The notes: generated by a model not told the origin, from the letters alone. Shown: positions 24,900-33,745, counted from the first letter of the stretch. The stretch: DNA of 64,000 nt from DASSBQ01 sp040981125 (GCA_040981125.1 JANRMQ010000004.1:186001-250000), one strand, 5' to 3'. Numbers and translations: made by a program.

Positions 24900-25110
24900 G
24901 TGAGCGCCATTGCGGCCACGGCGTGCTGATGTGCGAGACGGATGAACGAGCGAGGTCCGACCGCCGATGCTTACTACACACGAGCATCGACGGATCGGAA
25001 ACCCCCGTCTTCTGAGATGGGGGCTGGGGGGAACCGCAGCCGTTCATTCGTAAGCTACAGTAGCTAGGCGGGGACGCAGGCAAGCGAACCGCACCGCCAC
25101 AGCAGACATT
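24900..25110. repeat. Structured element, copy U2
   Basis: Starts GTGAGCGCCATTGCGGCC. Outer stem ACGGATGAACG (24938-24948) / CGTTCATTCGT (25041-25051) with one G-T wobble; side stem CGATGCT ... AGCATCG; inner stem CCCCCGTCT (25002-25010) / AGATGGGGG (25015-25023) with one wobble; then CTGGGGGGAACCGCAGCC and CTACAGTAGCTAGGCGGGG. Same layout as U1 (24463-24650). Confidence 0.6.
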
Positions 25111-25150
25111 CACCCCACCTTCGTCAGCCGCCTGTCTGACTTCTTGGAAC

Positions 25151-26026
25151 TTAGAGCTCAGAACTCAGCGTTCGCGTATCGGTGAGCGCGGCGGAGAGCG
25201 CTACATAATCTTCCAGTGATAGCGTTTCGGCGCGGCGGTCCGGGGGGATGCCGCAGGTAGCCAACGCGGCAGCCATCAAATCCGCGGCATATCCTTCGTC
25301 GCGGAGCGAGTTCAGCACGGTTTTCCGCCGATGCGCGAACGCCGCGCGGACCACTTGCACAAAGCATTGTTCATTGCGCGCGTCCAGCAATCCGGTTGTT
25401 TTCATCCGCAGATGCACCACCGCGGATCCGACCGTGGGTCTGGGACGAAAGCAGTGAGGCGAGACGCGAAACGCGAGCGTCACGGCGGCTCTGTACTGAG
25501 TCAGCACCGACAACGCTCCATACTCCTTTGATCCCGGTCTCGCCGCCAACCGCTGAGCGACTTCCGTTTGCAGCATGAGAATCAACCGGTCAATCAGCCG
25601 AGACGATTCCAGCAATGTAAACAGGAGCGCGGTCGAAACGTAATAGGGAAGGTTGGCAACGACCACCGTGCCGGGCGGCAAAGTCCTATAGTCAAATTCG
25701 AGCGCGTCGCCAATGCGGAGGTCGAGGTTGGGACAGGCGGCGGTCAGCGGGAGATGATCCAAACCGCTGCCGGCGTCGATGGGCGCCTGATGCTCGGGCT
25801 GATTCTCCGCCAACGCTTGCGCCAATTGGCGGTCGATTTCGATGGCGATCACACGCCGCGCCTTTGCGCAGAGCGCGCGAGTCAGGATGCCGCGACCCGG
25901 TCCGATTTCCAGGACCGTTTCGTCCGGGCGGATGGCCGCCAGATCCACGATCTTGCGGACGATGTTGTGATCGATCAGGAAGTTTTGGCCGAAGCGTTTG
26001 AGCGGCGGGGGGAGGGGCGTAGACAT
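25151..26026 (-). CDS. rsmA: 16S rRNA (adenine(1518)-N(6)/adenine(1519)-N(6))-dimethyltransferase RsmA (KsgA)
   Basis: A 291-aa protein: KRFGQNFLIDHNIVRKIV at the N-terminus, SAM motif VLEIGPGRGILTRAL, acidic loop VIAIEIDRQLA, GDALEF and catalytic NLPYYVST. It dimethylates two adenines near the 3' end of 16S rRNA during 30S maturation. Last gene of the minus-strand series larC, antiporter, pdxA, small protein, rsmA, where the gaps are 0-18 bp, so an operon is likely. Confidence 0.95.
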   Translation of the reverse strand: MSTPLPPPLKRFGQNFLIDHNIVRKIVDLAAIRPDETVLEIGPGRGILTRALCAKARRVIAIEIDRQLAQALAENQPEHQAPIDAGSGLDHLPLTAACPNLDLRIGDALEFDYRTLPPGTVVVANLPYYVSTALLFTLLESSRLIDRLILMLQTEVAQRLAARPGSKEYGALSVLTQYRAAVTLAFRVSPHCFRPRPTVGSAVVHLRMKTTGLLDARNEQCFVQVVRAAFAHRRKTVLNSLRDEGYAADLMAAALATCGIPPDRRAETLSLEDYVALSAALTDTRTLSSEL

Positions 26027-26038
26027 GAAAACGTGAGT

Positions 26039-26347
26039 CTATCCCGGTCCCATCTTTTGCATGCGAGTCCGCAAAGCCGTCAATTGCGTGCGGTAGAAAT
26101 CCACTTCGTCATTGAATTCGTCCACCAGATCATTGGTAAAGGAAGGACCGGGATTGGCCTTGGCGAAAGCTTGTCCCTCTTGCTGGCTGACCTGTTGCGC
26201 CAGCGCGTCGGCGGTGCGCGCCTTCCATTTGACCACGCGTTCGCGTCCCGCCACCGCATTCAACGTCTTGTTCGTATCCTTGGCAATTGCCTCCAGTTCC
26301 TCGATCTGTTGTTCGATGACCGCGAGCGCTGCTTGTTTCATGTCCAA
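26039..26347 (-). CDS. Small coiled-coil hypothetical protein
   Basis: A 102-aa protein, mostly helical and charged (MDMKQAALAVIEQQIEELEAIAKDT...), without signal or membrane segment. It lies 11 bp after pdxA and 12 bp before rsmA on the same strand, so it is cotranscribed with them. No family recognised. Confidence 0.7.
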   Translation of the reverse strand: MDMKQAALAVIEQQIEELEAIAKDTNKTLNAVAGRERVVKWKARTADALAQQVSQQEGQAFAKANPGPSFTNDLVDEFNDEVDFYRTQLTALRTRMQKMGPG

Positions 26348-26358
26348 TGTTGCTTCTC

Positions 26359-27435
26359 CTATCTCCTCTTGGTTGCTAGTTTCGCCGCCAGCTTGATCGC
26401 TTCCAGCAGGCTGCCGGGATCGGCCACGCCCTTGCCGGCGATGTCATAGGCCGTGCCATGGTCCACGGACGTACGAATGATGGGCAACCCGACCGTGACA
26501 TTGACACAGGTTCCAAACGCCACCAGCTTCAGTGGAATCAACCCCTGGTCATGATACATCGCGACGATCCCGTCATAGGCGCCTCGCGCGGCCTTTCCGA
26601 ACAATGTATCCGCCGGCATCGGATCGCTCGCATCAATGCCTGCCGCCCGCGCCTGCTGCACGGCAGGAAGAATCTTCGTGCCTTCCTCATCGCCGAATAA
26701 CCCATGCTCGCCTGCGTGCGGATTCAACGCCGCGACGCCGATCTTCGGCGCCGCGATGCCGAAATAATCACGAAGGCCGCGGTGGGCGATGCGGATCGCC
26801 TTGGCAATCCGGTCCGTCGTCAAAAGCGACGAGAGATTGTTGATCGCGACATGGGTCGTCGTGAACATGATCTTCAGCGGTCCGCCCACGATCATCATAC
26901 CGACTTCAGTGCTCTGCGTCAGGTCCGCCAATAGTTCGGTGTGCCCGGGATAATGGAAGCCCGCCATATTCATCGCTTCCTTGTTGATGGGAGCCGTGAC
27001 GATGCCGGCGATCTGTTCCGCCTGGGCCAGAGCAACTCCCTGCTTGATGAAGGCGACGGAAGCCGCCCCGGTTTCCGGGGCGGCTAACCCCATCTCGAAC
27101 CGGCCGATCGGCTTGTCAAGCGGGTCGTAGACCATGAGCTGATTTGCATTTGGGGACAGGTCCTGAAGATCCTCCACCTGGATGACCTTCAGCGAAAGCC
27201 GCAAATGTCGCACCGTCTCTTCCATCACGGCTCGCGAACCGATTATCACGGGACGGCACAGGCTGGTCACGGCCTTTCCGGCCAATGCTTTTGCAATAAC
27301 CTCCGGTCCGATACCGGCCGGATCTCCCATAGTGAGACCCAGGAGGGGAAGCCGGGATGGGGACCGGTGCATCGCGGCACGGCGTCCTGAGTTTCGAGTT
27401 TTGGATTGTGATTTCTTGGTCACAGCTCTTGCCAT
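26359..27435 (-). CDS. pdxA: 4-hydroxythreonine-4-phosphate dehydrogenase PdxA
   Basis: Up to 358 aa; catalyses the NAD-dependent oxidation step of DXP-dependent pyridoxal phosphate synthesis. Seen: LGLTMGDPAGIGPEVIAKAL, metal-binding FHYPGHTELLADL, ALNPHAGEHGLFGDEE and MYHDQGLIPLKLVAF near the C-terminus. The first 21 residues are basic and may not be translated; ATG 27372 (MHRSPSRLPLLGLTMGDP) is an alternative start. It follows the antiporter gene by 18 bp. Confidence 0.95.
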   Translation of the reverse strand: MARAVTKKSQSKTRNSGRRAAMHRSPSRLPLLGLTMGDPAGIGPEVIAKALAGKAVTSLCRPVIIGSRAVMEETVRHLRLSLKVIQVEDLQDLSPNANQLMVYDPLDKPIGRFEMGLAAPETGAASVAFIKQGVALAQAEQIAGIVTAPINKEAMNMAGFHYPGHTELLADLTQSTEVGMMIVGGPLKIMFTTTHVAINNLSSLLTTDRIAKAIRIAHRGLRDYFGIAAPKIGVAALNPHAGEHGLFGDEEGTKILPAVQQARAAGIDASDPMPADTLFGKAARGAYDGIVAMYHDQGLIPLKLVAFGTCVNVTVGLPIIRTSVDHGTAYDIAGKGVADPGSLLEAIKLAAKLATKRR

Positions 27436-27453
27436 CAGCGCGATCAGCTCTTG

Positions 27454-28467
27454 TCAGGAATTACTATACAGATACACCGTGTATCCTACATACAACAAGG
27501 ACGCGGCTCCCAGCAGCCAGGGACGCCAATGACCGCCCCACAACAATTGCAGAAAACTGAAGGCCATAGCCACGACGGCCAAGACCATCGTAGCCATGGC
27601 CGTGGTGTCCAACGTCCACTGCGTCCCCACCAGCCCGACAGAGACCGGAAACGTCCCCTGAAACACCATGGCGCCGGTCACGTTTCCGACCGCCAGCCGG
27701 TCTTTCTTCCGATAGAGCCACAGGAAGCTGTTCGACATTTCCGGCAACTCGGTGGCGAGCGGCGCAATCAACAACGCGAGGAGCAGGGGGGAGACGCTCA
27801 ATTCGGCGGAAAGAGACTTGGCGGCGGTGACGAACAGATGCGCGCCCGCTACCAAGCCGACGAGGCCCAGCATGCCTTGAAGGCCGATCATCGGAAACGA
27901 TGGTTGCCGGCTGCGAGGAGCCAGCACCAACGGCTCCAGTTCACTGCTCGGCTGGCCCTCCTCATCGACGGCCGAAAATTTGATCCGCATATAGTAAATG
28001 TAAAGCAGGATCAATCCGATTGCGACGGCGATATGAAGCGGTTTGATCGGGACGAAGACGCAGGCAAGCGCCAGACTATAGGCGATCAAGAAGAACAGCA
28101 GATCCGTCCGCACCTCCCCGTAATCCAATTTAAACTGCGCCGGTCTCTTGCCGAGTCTCGCATAGAGCAGGAGCAACATGGCGAGGATCGGGAGCACCAA
28201 TGTGCTGAGCATGAACGGCGCGCCCAGAATCGCGCCGAGCCCGACCTCCGTCCGTTCCTGCCCCGAGCCGAAAAAAATTGCGATGATGGGAATGGAGGTT
28301 TCCGGCAACGTCGTTCCCACCGCGGCGAATACGCTGCCGACCGCGCCTTCCGATACCTTCAGCCGTTTCCCCAACCACTCAATGCCATTGGTGAAGAGAT
28401 GACAGCCGCCCAACGTAATGACCACGGAAGCGACGAACAGGCCGGCGTAGGTCAAAATCGTGAACAC
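27454..28467 (-). CDS. Calcium/sodium antiporter (CaCA family)
   Basis: A 337-aa protein with about ten membrane helices and the two characteristic alpha-repeats: AAVGTTLPETSIPIIAIFFGS and LIAPLATELPEMSNSFLW. These carry the acidic residues for cation binding. A cytoplasmic loop separates the halves near residues 155-190. The GTG start directly abuts the larC stop (TAAGTG), indicating coupled translation. Likely exchanges Ca2+ or a similar cation for Na+ or H+; ion specificity cannot be read from sequence. Confidence 0.85.
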   Translation of the reverse strand: MFTILTYAGLFVASVVITLGGCHLFTNGIEWLGKRLKVSEGAVGSVFAAVGTTLPETSIPIIAIFFGSGQERTEVGLGAILGAPFMLSTLVLPILAMLLLLYARLGKRPAQFKLDYGEVRTDLLFFLIAYSLALACVFVPIKPLHIAVAIGLILLYIYYMRIKFSAVDEEGQPSSELEPLVLAPRSRQPSFPMIGLQGMLGLVGLVAGAHLFVTAAKSLSAELSVSPLLLALLIAPLATELPEMSNSFLWLYRKKDRLAVGNVTGAMVFQGTFPVSVGLVGTQWTLDTTAMATMVLAVVAMAFSFLQLLWGGHWRPWLLGAASLLYVGYTVYLYSNS

Positions 28468-29697
28468 TTAGCGCTTCCTTACTCTTCCGCCGGATTTGGA
28501 AGATCGACGCGCCGGATCTTGTTGCCGGCGGTACGCGACAATCGCCTCCTCCATCACATCCTTGACGGGACGTCCGCTCTGCTCGGCGATTCGCTTGCAA
28601 TCGAGATATTCGGGGGCGGCCTTGGTCTGACCCTGCCCGACATCCGCCAATTTCATGCGCACGGTTCCGCCCGTAACGGAGACGGTGGCAAAGCGCCGTG
28701 GCAACGTGCGCCGCTGAATTTCCTGCATGCGAAGTCCCAACGCAGTGGTCTCACGAAAGAGCACCGAGGCGGCGGCATCCGCCTTCTCCGGGGAGACCAG
28801 GACGGACAGCGCCACACCGGGCCGGCCGCGCTTCATAATGATCGGGGTCAACGCCACGTCGACGGCGCCTGCGGCAAAAAGGCGCTCTATGACGGTCTCA
28901 TAGGCTTGGGGAGAGAGATCATCGAGGTTGCTGGTCAGCTCGACGATTCGGTCGATCTCGCCGGAGGCTTGAATGTCGAGATCGCTGATAAATACGCGCA
29001 GTACATTCGGCCAATCCTTAAAATCAGCCGTTCCCGCCCCATAGCCGACGGCTCGCGGCCGTAAGAGCGGCATCGATCCAAACCCTTCGGCGAACGTGCG
29101 CAACAAGGCCATTCCGGTCGGCGTCGCCAGCTCCTGTGACGGCCCCTTGCTATAGATCGGGATGCCGTGCCCAAGCGACGCGACCGCCGGTCCCGGAACC
29201 GGCAGCAGACCATGGGCCGACATAATGGTGCCGGCGCCCACATTAATCGGGGAGGCTGTGACCCGATCAATATCCAAGGCATGCAGTCCCCATACGCTGC
29301 CGACGACGTCCACGACGGAATCAATCAAGCCCACCTCATGAAAATGCACGTGAGCGGGATGGACTCGATGCGCCGTGCCTTCGGCCTTGGCTAACTCCGT
29401 GAAGACCATGCGAGCGCGATCCCTGACCGGCGCGGGCAGCCGGCTTTGGGCGATAAGCCGATCAATTTTCCGCGACGGCAAGGGGACCCGCACTTCCTTC
29501 GGGATGGAGACGTCCACCTTTGTGGCCTGCAGGGCCGCTCGGGACACCGGTTTTCGGGTCAATCGATACCCGTCTATGGGCAGCGAACGCAGCGCCCGCA
29601 CCAAATCCTTGAACGGTAGCCCGGCATCGACCAACGCGCCGAGCACCATATCGCCGCTGATTCCGGAAAAACAATCAAAATGCAGATGTCGTCCCAC
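28468..29697 (-). CDS. larC: Nickel pincer cofactor biosynthesis protein LarC
   Basis: A 409-aa protein. The start HFDCFSGISGDMVLGAL is diagnostic, followed by HRVHPAHVHFHEVGLIDSVVDVVG with the His cluster. LarC inserts nickel into the pyridinium-dithiocarboxylate pincer cofactor. larB lies 820 bp away on the same strand behind an opposite-strand gene. No larE or larA is in the window. It heads the larC-antiporter-pdxA-rsmA operon. Confidence 0.95.
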   Translation of the reverse strand: MGRHLHFDCFSGISGDMVLGALVDAGLPFKDLVRALRSLPIDGYRLTRKPVSRAALQATKVDVSIPKEVRVPLPSRKIDRLIAQSRLPAPVRDRARMVFTELAKAEGTAHRVHPAHVHFHEVGLIDSVVDVVGSVWGLHALDIDRVTASPINVGAGTIMSAHGLLPVPGPAVASLGHGIPIYSKGPSQELATPTGMALLRTFAEGFGSMPLLRPRAVGYGAGTADFKDWPNVLRVFISDLDIQASGEIDRIVELTSNLDDLSPQAYETVIERLFAAGAVDVALTPIIMKRGRPGVALSVLVSPEKADAAASVLFRETTALGLRMQEIQRRTLPRRFATVSVTGGTVRMKLADVGQGQTKAAPEYLDCKRIAEQSGRPVKDVMEEAIVAYRRQQDPARRSSKSGGRVRKR

Positions 29698-29780
29698 TGG
29701 GCGCAGCCTCGCATGAGTTGATCGGATCGGCGGTCATCTTACTCGACGCCGTGTTCGGACGGCAATGATTGGCCGGTTGG

Positions 29781-29816
29781 CCCGCATTATTAACGACAGT
29801 TCGTGAATAATGCGGG
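29781..29816. repeat. Reduced MITE copy (terminal inverted repeats only)
   Basis: CCCGCATTATT (29781-29791) and AATAATGCGGG (29806-29816) are perfect 11-bp inverted repeats matching the ends of the elements at 11631-11839 and 38444-38731, with only 14 bp left between. The 36-bp hairpin lies between divergent larC and the secreted-protein gene. It looks like an internally deleted element. Confidence 0.65.
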
Positions 29817-29896
29817 CTTCATTGACAGCCTCACGCCGCTATGTTATCCCCGATGAACATGCCGTCATCGAAACCAGATGCTGCCGTGATTGCATC

Positions 29897-30472
29897 ATGA
29901 GTGGCCCGCCTCTTGCGCGCTTCACCGCGCTCGACAGTCGTCGCTGCCGCCTCGTTCACGGTCTCTTTCTTTTTCTGTTGCTGGTATTCTTCAGCGTCGG
30001 CGCCGGCGAACTTGGAGCCAAGACCAAGCAAAAAAGCACGCCTCGGCGCGAACCGGAGTTGAAAATCATCGATCTGAAGATCTCACCGCTTCCCTATGCG
30101 CCGGAAAATGGCGCGCTCGACTTTACGGTCATCGTGCAACTACCGAAGGAAGTGGACGAAGCGTTGATGCTGGAAGTCTCATCCCTCGTCACGTCCGCTT
30201 CGATGACCTCTCTCCGATTTCTGTCGAACCGGCAAGCGATCAATGATCACCAACCCTCGACAGTCGTGGCGACGCCCGGCTCATCCGGGGAGCCGGAACC
30301 GAAGCGGGTCCGTATTCACCTGAGCTGGGACGGCCTCGATCACAATAAGCAATTGGCCCCTCCCGGCTCCTATGATTATATGGTGCGGGCCAAGTTGTTG
30401 AGCAACGACGAGAAGCGGCAGAAAACGCAGATGCTGTCCTGGCCGAAGCGGGGCACATTTGTGGTCAAATAA
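29897..30472 (+). CDS. Secreted/membrane-anchored hypothetical protein
   Basis: A 191-aa protein from ATG 29897, chosen because it places a hydrophobic helix (LFLFLLLVFFSVGAGELGA) at residues 20-38 as signal or anchor; the frame is open back to 29810. The rest has beta-rich, Ig-like character (LKIIDLKISPLPY, DFTVIVQLP, RVRIHLSWDGLD, SYDYMVRAKLL), resembling FlgD/FxLYD-type sandwich folds in pattern only. It sits between larC and larB on the opposite strand. Function unknown. Confidence 0.65.
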   Translation: MSGPPLARFTALDSRRCRLVHGLFLFLLLVFFSVGAGELGAKTKQKSTPRREPELKIIDLKISPLPYAPENGALDFTVIVQLPKEVDEALMLEVSSLVTSASMTSLRFLSNRQAINDHQPSTVVATPGSSGEPEPKRVRIHLSWDGLDHNKQLAPPGSYDYMVRAKLLSNDEKRQKTQMLSWPKRGTFVVK

Positions 30473-30514
30473 ACCGGCCGGGCTTAAGACACGGCTCCTC
30501 GTCGGCGCGAGCCG

Positions 30515-31282
30515 TTATGCCTCATCCTTGACGCCGATTCCGATCATATTGATGCGGTGGGCAAGACATCCGGCTCCAAAGCCATTGTCGATGTTCATGA
30601 CTCCCACGCCGGCGGCGCAGGAATTGAGCATCGTGAGAAGCGCCGCCAGCCCTCCGAAACTGGCCCCGTAGCCGCGGCTTGTCGGCACGGCGATCACCGG
30701 TTGACTCACCAGCCCCCCCACGACGCTGGGCAGCACGCCGTCCATCCCGGCCGCGACGATAAGCACGCGCGCGCGGTGCAACCGCTCTTGCTGGCCTAAT
30801 AGGCGATGCAGACCTGCCACCCCGACATCATAGAGCGTATCGACCCGGCTTCCCATGGTTTCAGCGGTGACCCGCGCTTCTTCGGCGACCGAGATATCCG
30901 CGGTTCCGGCCGTCACGATCAGCACATGGCCATGGCGAGTCCGACCGGCCGGGGCCACCGCCACGACCCGGGCCGCCTCGACGTATCGGGCGCGCCGGTT
31001 CAAGCGACAGAGGGCCCGCGCGGCGCGCGGGCCGATGCGGGTGGCGAGAAACGGTCCTTTGCCGCGGAGCAGACTCTTGGCGATGCCCAGGATCTGCGCG
31101 TCGGTTTTTCCCTCGCAGAACAACACCTCTGGAAAGCCTTGGCGAATCGATCGATGGTGGTCCAAGGAGGCAAACCCGAGATCCTCGAACGGCAGGGTAC
31201 GCAATCGCCGCAAAGCCGCGTCGACAGGCAGCGTGCCGGATTGAACTTCACGAAGGAGGGCGCTCAACTGCTCGCGGGTCAT
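30515..31282 (-). CDS. larB: Nickel pincer cofactor biosynthesis protein LarB
   Basis: A 255-aa protein. The C-terminal half is AIR-carboxylase (PurE)-like: TAGTADISVAEEA, DVGVAGLHRLL, VAAGMDGVLPSVVGGL, VPTSRGYGASFGGLAALL and NIDNGFGAG. LarB carboxylates and hydrolyses nicotinic acid adenine dinucleotide, the first step of the nickel pincer cofactor pathway. Start ATG 31282 was chosen because it overlaps the gpsA stop by 4 bp; the longer upstream frame is gpsA antisense-frame noise. Confidence 0.95.
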   Translation of the reverse strand: MTREQLSALLREVQSGTLPVDAALRRLRTLPFEDLGFASLDHHRSIRQGFPEVLFCEGKTDAQILGIAKSLLRGKGPFLATRIGPRAARALCRLNRRARYVEAARVVAVAPAGRTRHGHVLIVTAGTADISVAEEARVTAETMGSRVDTLYDVGVAGLHRLLGQQERLHRARVLIVAAGMDGVLPSVVGGLVSQPVIAVPTSRGYGASFGGLAALLTMLNSCAAGVGVMNIDNGFGAGCLAHRINMIGIGVKDEA

Positions 31283-32307
31283 GCCGGATTCTTTTCTTCC
31301 TTGGCGTCGCGCTCCATCAAATCGCCGACGGCGTGCCGGCAGGACTTTCCGGAGAATAAGACGTTGTGGACTTCTTGCACGATCGGCATTTCCACCTGAT
31401 GCCGCTGTGCAAGGCTGAGGGCGGCTTTGGCGGTCCGCACGCCTTCCGCCACCGCATGCATGCTGTCGAGAATGGCCTCCAGCCGTTCTCCTTTTCCCAG
31501 TCGCATCCCGACCGAATGATTGCGGCTTAACGCCCCGGTGCAAGTCAGTACGAGATCGCCCACGCCCGATAATCCATAGAAGGTGCGTGGATCCGCCCCC
31601 ATCGCCACGCCAAGACGGATCATTTCAGCCAAGCCTCGGGTGATAAGGGCCGCGCGGGCATTGGCGCCGAGGGCCAAGCCATCGACCACGCCCGCGGCCA
31701 GCGCCATGACGTTCTTGAGTGCGCCGCCCAGTTGTACGCCGATGGGATCGTCATCGGCATAGACCCGAAAGATCGGCGTCATGAGGAGAGATTGGACCTG
31801 TTTCACCAGCTCGGCATCCTTGCCGGCGAGGCAGAGAGCGGTCGGGTGCTCACGGCTGACTTCCGTCGCGAAACTGGGCCCCGAGAGAACCAGCAGGCGG
31901 GTCGCCATGCCGGGAGGCAAAAGTTCTTCCATGATCTGCGTGACGAGTTTGAGACTGTCTTCCTCGATTCCTTTGGTCGCGCTCACCAGGGGCACGGGTC
32001 GATCCAGCGATCCCGCGATTTGCCGCAAGATGGAACGAGCCGCATGAGAGGGAACGGCAAAAATCAGACAATCCGCACCCCGCGTGGCATCAGCCAAGTC
32101 GTTGGTTGCGTGGAGCGAGGCGGGGAGTCGAACGGCGGGAAGATACGGCGAGTTCTCGCGCCTGTTGCGGATTGCGTCGACCACTTCCTTTTCATGCGCC
32201 CACAAGGTGGCGGACAATCCCTTTTCCGCCGCATGGCGCGCGAGCGCCGTTCCCCAGGCGCCGGCTCCTATGACCCCTATCGTCGTAATGGCGGTTACGT
32301 CAGGCAT
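31279..32307 (-). CDS. gpsA: NAD(P)-dependent glycerol-3-phosphate dehydrogenase
   Basis: A 342-aa protein with the dinucleotide-binding GVIGAGAWGTALA, FAVPSHAARSIL, SATKGIEE, GPSFATEV and KNVMALAAGVVDGL containing the catalytic Lys. It makes sn-glycerol-3-phosphate for phospholipid synthesis. The TGA stop overlaps the larB ATG. ATG 32307 is the natural start in front of the nucleotide-binding strand. Confidence 0.95.
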   Translation of the reverse strand: MPDVTAITTIGVIGAGAWGTALARHAAEKGLSATLWAHEKEVVDAIRNRRENSPYLPAVRLPASLHATNDLADATRGADCLIFAVPSHAARSILRQIAGSLDRPVPLVSATKGIEEDSLKLVTQIMEELLPPGMATRLLVLSGPSFATEVSREHPTALCLAGKDAELVKQVQSLLMTPIFRVYADDDPIGVQLGGALKNVMALAAGVVDGLALGANARAALITRGLAEMIRLGVAMGADPRTFYGLSGVGDLVLTCTGALSRNHSVGMRLGKGERLEAILDSMHAVAEGVRTAKAALSLAQRHQVEMPIVQEVHNVLFSGKSCRHAVGDLMERDAKEEKNPA

Positions 32308-32498
32308 GCATCAATGACGGCTTGCTGATTGGTCGGACGTGGCGGATTATAGGAATCGAGTTCGATCACTGTCAACGGAACGACCGTTACGTTGCGGGTC
32401 CACCGGACTTATGGCGGCCCGGCCTGGCGTTTCCTCAGTGGACATGCGCTCATGATCACGCTAGGCTGTGGCTCTACGAAGCCTGTCTTCAGACGACG

Positions 32499-32858
32499 AT
32501 GAAGAATTGTCCTTCCTGTGATCAGGAACTTCCGGATATCAGCCGCTTCTGCACGCAGTGCGGCCATCCGGTTGATGCGCCCGCGAGCGCGAGTCCATCA
32601 GCTTCTACACCCCGCGTCAAGCGCGAGGATCTCAACATCAACGTGCTCTATGCGATGGTTGCAGCCCTCGTATTGGCCTTGCTTTTCCCGCCCTGGGAAA
32701 CTCCGGCTTCACAGGAACCGGAATTTCTCGGCTTGCATTTCATCCTCAGCCCGCCCGAGCCTGAGGCTGTCGTCAGCCGGATACTCCTGACGATCGAATT
32801 GACGACGGTTGCCATCGCCGGCCTGTACGGATCGTTTCTCCTACGAAGCAGAAACTGA
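32499..32858 (+). CDS. Zinc-ribbon membrane protein
   Basis: A 119-aa protein starting MKNCPSCDQELPDISRFCTQCGHPV, a CxxC...CxxC zinc ribbon of the zinc_ribbon_2 type. A Ser/Pro linker follows, then two hydrophobic segments (about residues 48-65 and 95-113). ATG 32499 is used because earlier codons of the frame are not protein-like. Divergent from gpsA. Function unknown. Confidence 0.7.
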   Translation: MKNCPSCDQELPDISRFCTQCGHPVDAPASASPSASTPRVKREDLNINVLYAMVAALVLALLFPPWETPASQEPEFLGLHFILSPPEPEAVVSRILLTIELTTVAIAGLYGSFLLRSRN

Positions 32859-32944
32859 GGGCGAGATCTCGGTTGAAGGTGATTCGTGTCACCGGTCGAG
32901 CTATTGAGCCGGTGCGGATGGTCTCGGCTCTGGGGATGGACTGG

Positions 32945-33745
32945 TCAATCGAGGGCAAGCGTGAGGCACTTGGCGGACCCCCCTGATTTCATAAATTCAT
33001 CGAGAACCACCGGATGAGTTCGGTATCCGCGGGACTCCAAGAGCCGGACGGTATCGGGGCAGCCTGCCGGCAGGACCACATCCTTGCCGACACAGACGGC
33101 GTTACAGGCAAATCTCAGCGCGTCCGGCTCGATCACAGGCAGCAGACGTCCGGGATCCAGACGTTCGGTGATTGCCCGCCGGCCGTATTCATCGAATGCA
33201 GCGGGAAAATAGAGCAGCTCGCCGCCGCTGAGCGGGCAAAAGCAGGTGTCCAGATGATAGAAACGGCTATCGATCAGTTCGAGCGGGATAATTTCCTGCT
33301 GGAACCATTCGCTGAGGAGAGGAAAGGCGCGGATATCGGAACGTTGCCGGTAGCCGCCGAACCATCCATCGGGAAATCCCAGAAGGTCGCCGGCCCCTTC
33401 AAAGAAACAATCCTTGTCGAGGATGAACAGCTCATACTGTCGTTCCCGAAACCAGTTTTCAAAATAGGCTTCCTCTCGCTGGCGCTCGGGATGCCGAAAA
33501 CGGCTCAGAGCCACGCGCCGGCCCGATACGACGGCGGCATTCGCCGTGAAAACAAGATCAGGGAGGCCGGCCACCGGGTTCATACGCTCCAAGGCCACCC
33601 CGAGATCCTGCTCGAAGACCGCCATGAGAGTGTGCCATTGTTGCACCGCGTCCTTCGCGACGACGGCGTTGGCGCGATGCATCCACGGGTTGATCTCGTA
33701 ATCGATCCGGAAATAATCCGGCGGACAAACCAAAAGACGGCTCAC
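32945..33745 (-). CDS. Arginine dihydrolase-like amidinotransferase-superfamily enzyme (ArgZ N-domain homologue)
   Basis: About 266 aa of the pentein fold: IDYEINPWMHRAN, LPDLVFTANAAVV, FEGAGDLLGFPDGWFGGYRQRS, catalytic His in YHLDTCFCPL and catalytic Cys in SGGSAKCLTLALD at the end. This arrangement matches the N-terminal domain of cyanobacterial ArgZ/AgrE, which converts arginine to ornithine, CO2 and ammonia. GTG 33745 overlaps the upstream stop as GTGA and has GGGGTGG before it; GTG 33754 in the same frame is possible. A dimethylarginine hydrolase activity is the main alternative. Confidence 0.8.
   Translation of the reverse strand: MSRLLVCPPDYFRIDYEINPWMHRANAVVAKDAVQQWHTLMAVFEQDLGVALERMNPVAGLPDLVFTANAAVVSGRRVALSRFRHPERQREEAYFENWFRERQYELFILDKDCFFEGAGDLLGFPDGWFGGYRQRSDIRAFPLLSEWFQQEIIPLELIDSRFYHLDTCFCPLSGGELLYFPAAFDEYGRRAITERLDPGRLLPVIEPDALRFACNAVCVGKDVVLPAGCPDTVRLLESRGYRTHPVVLDEFMKSGGSAKCLTLALD

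Noticed and set aside
24463..25110. Integron attC sites around the orphan small gene
   Set aside because: The palindromes resemble attC in size, and GTTGAGC near 24502 fits GTTRRRY, but the paired RYYYAAC core is missing and copy U2 lacks GTTRRRY; no integrase is seen.
27465..27492. GATACACCGTGTATC in the antiporter gene as another activator site
   Set aside because: The arms point outward (GATAC then GTATC) with 3-bp spacing, inside coding sequence, without a nearby -24/-12 promoter.
27451..29064. A 537-codon plus-strand open frame across the antiporter and larC genes
   Set aside because: It is antisense to two well-supported genes, rich in Arg, Gln and Gly without any family signature, as expected for the complement of GC-rich coding DNA.
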